A stretch of DNA of 64,000 nt, taken from NCBI RefSeq assembly GCF_040183065.1, contig NC_091117.1, positions 112,629,001 through 112,693,000 of the forward strand. The letters run 5' to 3'. Below, one piece after another: positions 43,563 through 54,706 of this stretch (its first letter is position 1; each line of letters begins with the position of its first letter). Made by a program: the position numbers and the translations under genes. The notes below the pieces were generated by a model. It worked only from the letters and a program-made list of their open reading frames with translations, searched no databases and was not told where the DNA came from. The stretch is from Periplaneta americana. Taxonomy: Eukaryota; Arthropoda; Insecta; Blattodea; Blattidae.

Positions 43563-43735
43563 TTATGTTTTATTTGACGACGCTCGCAACTGCAGAGGTT
43601 ATATCTGCATCGCAGAATGTGCCGGAATTTTGTCCCGCAGGGGTTCTACATGCCAGTAAATCTATTAGCATGAGCCTGTCGCATTTAAGCACACTTAAAT
43701 GCCATCGACCGGGCCCGGGATCATGCTAAAGATGT
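43563..43735 (-). mobile_element. SINE family S2 fragment in MULE copy 2
   Basis: Mirror of 42388-42560: GACGACGCTCGCAACTGCAG at the left end, GCGACAGGCTC reversed, and GGGATCATGCT at the right. Shared ancestry with the copy-1 insertion is clear from position and truncation point. Confidence 0.82.
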
Positions 43736-43762
43736 TTAGGATTCCCTAGTGTAAAACTGGCC

Positions 43763-43971
43763 GGGAAAATTTCAGTATACGGATTCCTTTCTGACAGTTA
43801 AGTATATCTTAAAACACTAAAAAGAGCAGATTTACCTGCGTTTGCCGAATTCACGTCATCATCATGCTTACGAAAAGACACTTTTCAGTGCCAATAATTT
43901 ATTTTGTGTGTACAAGGTTGGAATTTTGAAAGAAGAGAGAAAGGAAGGAATCCGGGTTCTGAAATTTGTCA
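43763..43971 (+). mobile_element. MITE family M1, copy 4, in MULE copy 2
   Basis: The ends GGGAAAATTTCAGTATACGG and GGAATCCGGGTTCTGAAATT are inverted. It is the mirror of the copy at 42114-42350, without the (TA)n expansion. Confidence 0.86.
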
Positions 43972-44211
43972 CATACAAGGAAGACTATTAATGAAAAAAA
44001 TATAATGAAAAGCCATGGCATTATTTGCAGTTTTTTTTTAATAGACCTGTACAATTTCCGAGATTTGGGATCTACTGTTATTCTAATTACTTTTTCTTTG
44101 TAGTACAAAACTATTTTTTAAGGAAACGGAAAAAAAAACAAAATTCTGAAGTATAATTGTAATAACCTACTTCCTTTGTGAAAAACCCACAGATGTTTTG
44201 TTCATTTTAGT

Positions 44212-44807
44212 GGGCCAAGATCATTTACGAAAATTACAAATGTACACATTTGTGTAATTCCACTATGAACATTTCCTCACATTGAAATAGATTTAAGGAA
44301 GTGCAAGGATTTCAACCGTTTGTATTCTGTTTAGGAGATATGATTGAAACCATTAGTATGCTATGTATTTAGTTCCATTGTATTGTAATTCCTTTAGTAG
44401 AATTTGAAGATATATACAATTGAAGGCTTTGGAGAGATCACAAAATATCCCTCCTATTTGTAATCTTGTATTAATTGCTTCCAGAATTTTATCAGTTAAA
44501 TTAAATGTTGCTTGCTCAATTTATTTATTCTTCCTGTATCTCAATATTGTTCTGGGATGAAAATGTAGTACCTATCCTCTTATACATAAGTTTTTCGAAG
44601 ACATCTGAGAAAATTTGTAGAAAGGATATAGACTTGTAATTTTTGGGAGTGGTTTTGTCTCATTTTTTGATAAAGGGATAACAATTGAATAATTCAATGT
44701 CCCTGGAAATTAATCATTGTAATTATTTCTCGTGAATTTGTTAAAATTTGTATATTTGCCAAGATGTAGGAAGAGCCACTTCTAAGAAATCGATGGTATA
44801 ATAGTAA

Positions 44808-44846
<39 letters not shown>

Positions 44847-45100
44847 CATTATTAGTTTTGTTGTTAAGCTGTTGGATGTACAGGTTATTAGTTGTTGGGA
44901 GAAAGTGTTGGTTGAATATGTTTGCGATTTCTGTTGTATCCGAGGTTTCTGTATTAGCCTATTTGTTACAAGAGTATAGCTTGTTTCCTTACTTCTAAAC
45001 CTTCCGCACTCTTTTCTAATTATATTCCAAGTTGTTTTAATTTTGTTATCTTAGTTTAGAAATATTTTGTTAAAAGTAAATAATTTTTTTAAAGTGAGCT
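44212..45100 (-). pseudogene. RT remnant of MULE copy 2, cut by deletion
   Basis: Mirror of the copy-1 RT from about 36200 back to 35330. It includes the reversed palm segment (44400-44500) and a (TTA)n tract at about 44805-44846. The frame stops abruptly at the deletion junction near 44211, where the copy-1 coding sequence would continue. Confidence 0.75.
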
Positions 45101-46389
45101 TTTAATTTGGGATTGTTACTATTAATTATACTTAGAATATACATAGTTCTCTTAGGTACCAGTACATAGCCAGATCCTTAAATTTGGGAGAGGGGCATCA
45201 TAAATTTTGGGAGGAGGAGACAAGTAATGTGTCACATTTTCTATAACAACATTATGTTGCTTATTCTTTGCCTTTTACTCTTGAATCCAACCAAAACTGT
45301 TAAAAACATGCAATTGTAATTGGAAACATACAGGTACAAAAATAATTAAACGAGGAAAATTGTAAAATATACTTTAAATGTAATGAATGAAGAGATACCT
45401 GTAATGAATCTCTGAAGAATAATAAGAAGTAAATTCAAATCAAATTGAAGAAAAACGAAGTAATATAAACATAAATTGTAAAAGAAATTGATGCACAGGA
45501 TTAGTTTAGAAGCTGTTAAATACAACTGTATTTTGCAGTATTAAATTAGAAAAAAAAGTAAAGATGCTTATAGGAAAGGAGAGAAAACAGCCTATTTAAT
45601 AACACTTCGAAATATAATTACACTAGAAACAATTTTCTCAATTTTTTTTTGTAAAATTTAAAACAAACATCCATATCCTTATTGAGGTCCTTATAACTTA
45701 ATTGTTTAATCAACCATCCGAAGACAGATTGGAACTTCATAATTGACACAAATAAGGCATCATTCATGAGGCAATTAAGCCAGGACATAATAGGTTAGGG
45801 TGGCCAGTTTCTTCCCCCTCCTCACTGCCCAGTAACAAATTTCACTAATCACATTTAAAATGTATAAAAAAATTATTGTTCTTCCTCTGACACGTTATCA
45901 AGAGAGATACACTGCCTGGTAATAAATGTACAATACATATCAGCCAGAACCTCAATCAGAGGGGTGCAACTAAATATTATATACTTTCGGAGCACTGTGT
46001 TTCCTTGATTATGATATGGTCAATTACATTTTAAGATTTTTTTGGGCTGCCTCTAACAAGTTTGTGAATATGGAGTCATTTCTTGTTTCCTGTAACTGCC
46101 TATGATACAATTAGGCCTAACTAGACCCAAAGCTGCTGTAATATTAATGTTTTTTCCTTATAGGCTCAAACGTACAGGTTCAAAATATCCCAGCACTTTA
46201 CAAATGACATGGCTGCAGTGAAAAAAAGAAACACTGAGACTGCATAATATATCTCATTAAGCAATCCAAGCGCTTCTAATTTCTGAGTTCCCAAATTATC
46301 ACACCATGTTCTCAGTCTCTAACAAGGGTAGAAAAGAAATGGTATTTGTCAGACATTATAACTTGAAGTGACTGAGGTGACCTATCCGT

Positions 46390-47380
46390 TATTGTCTCAT
46401 TAACCTTTTTAAAGACATGCGTTGATAAATTTCAGCAAGGCTTTTCTTGAAAACACAGCTGCTTACAAATATCAAAGAAGAGATATACTTCAGAGATTGC
46501 TCCAATAATTGAAAGAAGGTGGTGACTGAAGGAATGAAGAAATAGGATGTGGCATTGAGATCTCTCTAAATTAAAACTTGCACATCTCCAGACCTGTCTT
46601 TCATTTTTGATGCTTCCAATTCCTAAACTCTGTTTTGATCAATGCTGAGTGAGTGTTCAGAGGGAAATTTTCTACATATTAAGCAATATGCAGCATTATT
46701 TATAACGGAGTACTCAAGCCAGTCCCGCGTCTTTTCTCCTTGTCAAGGAGGAGGTACGCAAAGGCTTCACTGCAGCCTGAGGCTTAGTGTGCTTATCACT
46801 CCTATTCTGTGAATGATTGTGTAGCTGAACAGCCGCGCTCCTGTACGAGTACAGCACGCCGCACTGCGAACTTAACCTGGACTGTGGTTTGGATGATGAT
46901 AATAATGTGAATTAATAATGCCAGAATGAGTCCGAGGTCAAATGCCGAAAGTTACCCAGCAATTCTGCTTTAATTGATTGAGGGGAAATCCCGGAAAAAA
47001 CCCCAACCAAGGTTTGAACCCGAGCCCGCTCATTACACGGTCAGATGTGCTAACCATTATTCCACAGCAGTAGACGTGCCATGTCTTACACCAGGAATAG
47101 AAAAAAGCCCAGCTATGGCCTCTGAGACAGTGACTGGACAGACAGAAAGGTAAGGTTGGGTATGTTCACTATTATTAAGATCTTCGAGTGCGTGAGAAAG
47201 AGTGGATTTTTTTTCTTCATTTCTGTATTCTGAATAATGCTGGGCAAACTGACACTGACGTTAGGTATGACTTCTGCACTCAAGTCCTTGGAAGTATCCA
47301 AAGATCCACTTTTCTACTTGTGATTGACTCTGGGGCTGGTGCTGTTATTTTCTCAGGATTGATTTCCGATCTGAACTCAT
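46390..47380 (-). pseudogene. Captured hAT gene remnant in MULE copy 2
   Basis: Reverse-strand mirror of 33052-34066. MDTSKDLSAEVIPNVSVSLP is readable at about 47301-47242. A deletion near 47360 removes the FFFSE part seen in copy 1. A SINE (46800-47077) interrupts at the same place as in copy 1. Confidence 0.66.
46800..47077 (-). mobile_element. SINE family S1, copy in MULE copy 2
   Basis: Mirror of 33393-33670: reversed head GTCTACTGCTGTGGAATAAT, B-box-like GGTTCAAACC and body GGTTTTTTCCGGGATTTCCC. The start is well placed, the distal end approximate. Confidence 0.78.
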
Positions 47381-49908
47381 TGTGATATGTTTTGGCTAAC
47401 TTGATCGAAAAAAGAAGAAGAAAAGAGCAGCCAATTTCCTATTTGTAGGTTATAAGCTATATTAAACACATTATTATTACTGTAGGAGAAAAAATATAAG
47501 ATTAGTATGTCCAGATAGCACAAGGTAAAATAGTAAAGTATTATTTCCCTATGATACATGATGTTTTATTTATTTGAGGAAGATAAATAATAATTATTAG
47601 AACATATGTGGATCATATGAGGAAAGCACAAAATTGTAAAGATTGAAGAATGCTGGTTTGCAGTGAAAGACCTGCCCATGGGCATAACACTTATGTAAGT
47701 ATGTATTGGAACATGTAATATCTAGTGTACATTTCTATTTTTTTACGGGGGAGAGGCCCAAAGACTTGCACTGCAGCCTAAAGCTTATTGTGCTTCTGAA
47801 TTTGATGTTTTCATATAGCCTATTTTGATACCTTACAGTTGGAATTAAAACAACAGGAAATAATTATTTTTAAAAATATCTGAACTAAAGAATATTCCAT
47901 AGTATGAAATAATTAAGAATAATAACTATAATGCAATAAGTTTATAACATCTAATCCGCCATGACGTGAATAAAGATTGATGAAATAAATAAATAGGCTA
48001 AATAATGCAATATTACCAATAAACAAAAGGATAATGAATGTAATTTTATAAATTCAATGAACTGAATAATCATTCAACTACTTACGAACATTATTTCACC
48101 TCAAATGGGGGAATACCGATCAAGATTCATTTGAGAAAGTTTCGAGAAAAACGAATTTTAAAGTTTAAGCACTTAATATTTTGTTTTGTGTGTATTTAAT
48201 AGAAATTGACGTAGTGGAATGTCAAGAACGATTATTTCTTTTTACTAGCTAGACCACATGATAGTACTTCCTTTCCACTATAATATGGCATTATTAATTC
48301 AATTTCGAGTTTTGATGGACCTTGATCGTTTTTCCCGTGTACCCTTCTATTCTTTTCACATTTAGGGAGGCTCTCTACACTCCCATGCTACTGGGCTGCT
48401 CTTAATTTCACAAGGGATTTTTATGCCTTGTGTAATCCATTGGTTATAGATGTGTTGGAATTTTTATAATTTTATTATAGATTCAAAGATATTTAAGAAT
48501 GTATTTTGAAACGCATCGAATTTACTATTCATGTCATCGTTATATCCTGATTCTCAGGTTTCATATTTTAACTTAGATTCAAAGTGCTTTAAATATTCTT
48601 CATTTATGACAACCAAACTTTAGACTGGTGTTTTGTTGCAACAAGATTATTGTGCATAGTTATTGGTTGGGCATCATGACCTGAAAGAGCATTTATAATG
48701 GAAACTATATAGTACCATAACTTTCTAATCTACTCTTTCTTAAAATTATATAATAAATTGAAATAGTCGATCTTTTTTTTTCCAGTTGGAAAGTTACTTT
48801 CTAGTGTTCTCAGTAAGATAGTATTTCAGTTTCCGTAAAACATGTAGGCCCATTTGTGTTTTTAACATGTAGACTATGTGTTATACATTTTCTATTACCA
48901 ATAAGGAAATGTTGGAAGTATTCAGAGAGCAACCTGCATAAACCTCTTGCTTCATTCTAATTCTACAACACAGAGTTCTAAATCTGCTCTCCGCTAAATT
49001 TTGAAAAGCTATTATCATTATTGAAATTTATATAATTTCTAACAAATATACATACAGCACATCTCCCTTCTCAAAATTTTGCCACATTAATCAGCTCCTA
49101 GTTTGCAATGAGTGTGCCAATAATTCTTGCTGTTTCCAATGATAAGTCATGCACTATATGGATTTAATTTTTTTATTAAGATTTGAAACAAGTGTTAATT
49201 GTTCCAATGACTAGTTTTTAAAATATTCGATGAAATAAACTAAACTTACCATCGGTACTTTATGTTTTTCAATTACGAAATATTATTTCTATTTGAACTG
49301 TCCTAATTACGTCTACCTGTACTTTTTCTTCTCATTTTGGCTGTAATTAATATTTTATCATAAAAGGCAGATACCCTATGATGAAGGCCTTATTGGCAAT
49401 CACAGGTCTACAATGCAAAACACAAAATATTGTTTCGGAAATTCAACAGAGCCATTTATTATTAAATCTTATCGCATAAGGTACGTTTTGGTAAATTACT
49501 GTCGAAAAGTTTTACTATAATACACGATTAATTTTAATATTATTGGTGCCGTATAAATATTTAATAAAGTTACATTTTAAAACATTTCACAAACCATACG
49601 CATTATTTCACTTTCTATACAACATATTCAGTTATAAGATATTTATTAATACATCGTACAATAATGATATTTTCTGAAATTACGAAGTCAAATCCTGGCA
49701 ATTAAAAAATACATTATTTTAGAAGTTCTGTTCAGTGTTTTAATATAAATTCCACTTTATAATTTTGCAAAATATTATACAGTAGGCCGTGAGCAGCCTT
49801 TAAGCCTTCCATGAGCTTAGAAGTATCAAATATTCGTAATATTCCTAGACACGCCCTCAATGGTGCAGCCAATCACAGAAAGGAGTCATTCCTCTCTCCA
49901 AACGCAAG
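47381..49908. other. MULE copy 2 distal interior, no gene
   Basis: Mirror of 29446-33050 without the Tc1/mariner-like and MITE insertions. The empty sites are near 49045 and 49325. Non-coding. Confidence 0.65.
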
Positions 49909-49909
49909 T

Positions 49910-50346
49910 CTCAAAAACAATCCTAATATCATAAAAGTGGGTTTCTATTGCCAAATGTTGCAAGATGATTTTAAATGTGTTAAAATGTACAATATTCGTA
50001 TCTGTTGTGACAATTTATTGATTGTAGCAACTGCTATGGAGCTAAAACAGTTGTTTGATTTGTTCAGTCTAATATTTGGTTCAGAAAGATAATTATATTT
50101 CGTGCTGTAACTGTGAAATTTAGATCTATTAACATAATTGTTGAAGTTTTGTCAGCATCTAATAAACAGGTTAGTATGCACAGATTTACGACAGTTAAAA
50201 TTTTTTCTCTGATGAATAAAGATCTAGAGAGTGTAACAAAAGTTTCTGGTACAGTGAAAATTTTAGTTTTTTTTTTTTTTTTTTTCAAATATTTGATGGT
50301 AAATGTTAAATTTTCAGCCAAATTATTAATAAAGGATTGCATCACA
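49910..50346. other. Flanking DNA right of the MULE pair, no gene recognised
   Basis: An open frame at 50113-50400 has no recognisable domain. A T-run lies at 50268-50285. Confidence 0.4.
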
Positions 50347-51230
50347 CCACAATCAAGTAGTTCCAACTCCTACACCATAAAATTTGGTCATGGTTCCTGA
50401 GAAAATGGAAACTAAACAAGAGAATAATTTTAACATACTGTTACAGAAACTTTTGTTACACTCTGTATAATGTTTATCATAAGGAAAGTCTGTATACCTT
50501 TTTTTTTTTTTTTTTGAGAATGAGAAATTTGGATACATTGCACTTAAGTTACTTACTTACTGGCTTTTAAGGAACCTGGAGGTTCATTGCCGCCATCACA
50601 TAAGCCCGCCATTGGTCCCTATCCTGAGCAAGATTAATCCAGTCTCTATCATCATATCCACGTCCCTCAAATCCATTTTAATATTATCTTCCCATCTACG
50701 TCTCGGCCTCCCAATCAACACTCTATATGCATTTCTGGATTCGCCCATACGTGCTGCTTGCCCTACCCTGCCCATCTCAAACATCCCACCACAATCAAGT
50801 AGTTCTAACTCCTACACCATAAAATTTGGTCATGGTTCCTGAGAAAATGGAAACTAAACAAGAGAATAATTTTAACATACTGTTACAGAAACTTTTGTTA
50901 CACTCTGTATAATGTTTATCATAAGGAAAGTCTGTATACCTTTTTTTTTTTTTTTTTTTTTTGAGAATGAGAAATTTGGATACATAGCACTTAAGTTACT
51001 TACTTATTGGCTTTTAAGGAACCTGGAGGTTCATTGCCGCCCTCACATAAGCCCGCCATTGATCCCTATCCTGAGCAAGGTTAATCCAGTCTCTGTCATC
51101 ATATCCACGTCCCTCAAATCCATTTTAATATCTTCCCATCTACGTCTCGGCCTCCCAACCAACACTCTATATGCATTTCTGGATTCGCCCATACGTGCTG
51201 CATGCCCTACCCTGCCCATCTCAAACATCT
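50347..51230. repeat. Tandem duplication, about 442 bp x 2, with a LINE end inside
   Basis: Unit 1 (50347-50788) and unit 2 (50789-51230) both begin CCACAATCAAGTAGTT and hold AAAATTTGGTCATGGTTCCT, a T-run, then a LINE 3' end (TTACTTACTTACTGGC or TTACTTACTTATTGGC onwards) up to CTCAAACATC. After unit 2 the LINE continues; after unit 1 it stops at the unit boundary. Confidence 0.9.
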
Positions 51231-51604
51231 GGATTTAATGTTCCTAATTATGTCAGGTGAAGAATACAATGCGTGCAATCTCTGTTGTGTAACTTTCTCC
51301 ATTCTCCTGTAACTTCATCCCTCTTAGCCCCAAATATTATCCTAAGCACCTTATTCTCAAACATCCTTAACCTATGTTCCTTTCTCAAAGTGAGAGTCCA
51401 AGTTTCACAACCATAAAGAACAACCGGTAATATAACTGTTTTATAAATTCTAACTTTCAGATTTTTTGACAGCAGACTGGATGATAAAAGCTTCTCAACC
51501 GAATAATAACAGGCATTTCCCATATTTATTCTGTGTTTAATTTCCTCCCGAGTATCATTTATATTTGTTACTGTTGCTCCCAGGTATTTGAAATTTTCCA
51601 CCTC
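50992..51604 (-). mobile_element. LINE 3'-end fragment with 14-bp TSD
   Basis: GGATACATAGCACT flanks it at 50978-50991 and 51605-51618. Reverse-strand coding: MENFKYLGATVTNINDTREE, KTVILPVVLYGCETWTL, then after a frameshift near 51255 RMGESRNAYRVLVGRPRRRW. It is the same 3' family as 13806-14788. A duplicated part of it sits at 50548-50787. Confidence 0.88.
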
Positions 51605-51618
51605 GGATACATAGCACT

Positions 51619-52177
51619 GCTATACGAATGCATAAGAAGGAAATAGCCATTAGTGCCCTCAAAGGATCGGTTCAGATTTTGAGAAATCATTTGTATGGGA
51701 GTGATAATGGAAATTTCAAGTTATCTTAACCGATGGCTGTTGATTGGTTTAGATATCAATGCCAATACGTAAATCCGTACTATTATTTTTTCGCGGTATA
51801 TGGCATTCATATCATTCTAACCAATCTGATGATATTTTTTCCCCCTTTCTTAACTGTAAATGAGCACAAACGCTGCTTAGGTGTAAATTTTTCCGACATT
51901 TTGTATATTCGATTCCCTCATCATTTCAAATGCATATCATTTTACCTTTTAGGTCTGTTTCCAAATTATATGTACCATAATACGCTTTGACAAATCTGGC
52001 AACCTTTTCATAAGGGAAGCTAACTTTCTTCTTCTTCTTCACCATAGAGAAGTGCATAATATGAGTTTTGAAGATATGTTTGGGGATAAGAGGTTTTAAA
52101 TGTCTTAATAAATAAATGAATCTTGAAAGTTTAACATATAAGATGTTACCATGTCAATTTGGTGTCCAGTATAATCC
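51619..52177. other. Non-coding interval
   Basis: No supported gene. A short CTT-rich run lies at 52028-52042. Confidence 0.5.
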
Positions 52178-52766
52178 CTAATGATAAGAATCCCAACAGA
52201 GCTGTTCAGTGTGACGTCTATTCATGTCTATGCATTCCTCTGCCCTTCGGCGTAAGGAATCACTCACCATTTGAATTTGTCTTAATATGTTAATGAGAAA
52301 GTCCTGATAACTATCCCCAGTTAATCTCTGTGGTAGCACGTGTGGCCCTATTAATCTGTCACTAAGAATGCCTGCCCATACGGTGATTGAGAATCGGTGC
52401 TGATGCCTTGTTTCTTCAACTGCATGGGGATTTTCATCTGCCCACACATGCTGATTATGAAAATTCACAACACCATCTCTGATGAATCCCGCTCAAATCT
52501 GCAACCAGACCTTTGTTTTCAGTATTCCTTGCGACCTATCATTAGTCCATGCCAGGTGTCAACTACGGTATGATTATCTGGTAGCCTGCAGTGTTGTAGG
52601 GCAGAGAAATGCATTGCCATAAATGGACGTCACATTGAGCACCTCCTATGAGCAAGTGTACAGAGCTCCGAAAGTATGTGTTGTAGGACTCATGTCTATT
52701 AGACATTATTTTCTTGTTTTGATGCATACTATCACCTCCTAAAATATTGGATACTTTTTTTAACAT
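52178..52766 (-). pseudogene. Tc1/mariner-like transposase catalytic fragment
   Basis: Reverse-strand frames contain NFHNQHVWADENPHAVEETR, HRFSITVWAGILSDRLIGPH and VLPQRLTGDSYQDFLINILR, the DDE-core region of the transposase group whose N-terminus is seen at 30789. Upstream pieces (CDVHLWQCISLPYNTAGYQI) are out of frame. The DENP aspartate and the VWAG block are visible. Frameshifts and truncation make it a remnant. No termini were located. Confidence 0.78.
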
Positions 52767-53074
52767 CTTGTAGTTTTCAGATTTTACAATGTTTCTTCAA
52801 TGAAACAGACACTCTGAAAAAGTCAGAGTTAAACATTCTTTGCACCAAGTTTCAAGATAAAACATATTATGATGGAAAAGTACGAACCAATTCTAAAAAG
52901 ATACAGGATATTAAAATATTAGTTAAATGTGTGAAACCTAAGGCACTGAGTTAAAAAAAAATTCTGAAATATCCTGCAGGAGATACTACCGCCAGGGGAG
53001 GAGATGATAAGTCAGTAATGAATAGAGAATATAACAATGTATTTGAACAGCTTTTTTTTTTTTTTTGCTAATTT

Positions 53075-53129
<55 letters not shown>

Positions 53130-54482
53130 TAACGACTTGACTTTTTATACAAGTAAATCTATTATCATCTAGCGGGTATTTTGAATACCTACAGTTTAAA
53201 AATTTGTATTACTACTGGATAAACACAGCAGACTACTTCTTAACACTGTTTAATATTCTATAACCATATTTCGGTGAATAAAAATAAAGATATATAAAAT
53301 TTCAAACTGACTCCATTACTGGAAATCAATTTCCGTGCTAAAAGCCATTATGTCAGTTTTATATAACAATTATTTTTAAATGATTAAACAACTCCAAATA
53401 TTTATCCATTATTGAAAACGTCGTGTCTGTCAGTACTCTACAATACTGAATGAGTGAAAATGTGTACAAAAAATCTTTTGAAGATACAACAGTTTTTCCT
53501 TCTCCTGAAAACTTGTAAAAACTGACATAAGTTAATGCCTTTTAGCTCTGACCAAGTTCACTTTTACATTTCTTTATGATGTATATTTCACTATATGAAA
53601 TTTTATTTCATGGTCACATATTAGCGTCCTAGTTTGATATTCTGGGTAATTATGAAGTTAATATTGCTAATTTCTGTGTAATTTTTCCAGAATTTTTTGA
53701 GATGACATATTTTACATTATTCAAGTTCAAAAGTCAAATTACATGACCTTGCAAACTAAATGATCACAAACATAGCTGTGTTATATATATCATTTGAAAG
53801 GTTTTTTCATTAGTTAAATTCGGGGCAAGTTTTTGATCACCAAAATGATATTTACTATAGCACAGAATTTTTATGCTGCTGAGGGATCGCTAATGTTTGT
53901 GAGGTTAGGGATGAAACATTAATAAATACTGATGGATCAACACAAAAAATTAACCTGATTTTGTGTTTAGACATAGTAATTATTTTATCAATTGCATATT
54001 TGTACTTAGACCAAATCTGTTATTTGACTGAATTTTGTGCTAACTTTGGTCATTCAAGTAATAGACATATTGGTATACTCGACCAATCACATCACATGAA
54101 ACTCCATTGTCGCCAATATATAAAAATCTAAATACTTTTAATTTTTTAAACAATATTTTATATTTTCTGTTGGTGAAATATGAATCAGCAAGCTTAGAAT
54201 AATCTATTTTAGTACAAAATATAAACATATGTATCGATACTAGTAAAAATACAGCGACTTTAGCTCTGTTCCTTAGCGATTTTTGTGAACTGTCATTGGC
54301 GATATTGGGTAACCAATAATGCGTATTTGTAAATTTCTTTAGCTGATTTTGTAAAGTTCGTTAGACTTTACAAACTAGTAAATTAGCATTGTGAAACACA
54401 ATTTACAAGCATTTGTAATCTTTTACTTGTTATTTGTAAATTGTTAATTTGTAATTTGTAAGGATTGTGAAACGGGCCTCTT
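52767..54482. other. Non-coding interval with (TA)n microsatellite
   Basis: A T-run (53051-53066) and a (TA)n tract (53078-53125) are present. The interval near 54300-54470 is rich in TTTGTAA repeats. No gene was recognised. Confidence 0.6.
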
Positions 54483-54706
54483 GTAATCTCAGAGTTTAAC
54501 TTGGAAAGCATGTTGTAAATATTCAGATTGTCAATATTAATACAGATAATACAATATAATATTTGTTTTATTCAGTCTTATGACAAATCAATTATTAAAA
54601 CAATGACATATTTCATAACATGTAGTCATTAAGTTTTATACAAAATAAGTTACGAACGTTTTCGCCCATTCAGGCATCTTCAGGTTCAGTGTACAATATC
54701 TCATAT

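Larger units (their letters stand above)
43064..49909 (+). mobile_element. MULE copy 2, inverted deletion derivative
   Basis: The termini ACTTGCGTTTGGAGAGAGGA at 43064 and, reversed, at 49909 are those of copy 1. CTCAAAAC precedes it and CTCAAAAA (then C) follows, a slightly decayed 8-9-bp duplication separate from that of copy 1. Its interior mirrors copy 1 from 43042 down to about 41866, then jumps to about 36200 and continues to 29446. The 36201-41865 segment, including the transposase, is missing. It would need a transposase in trans to move. Confidence 0.9.
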
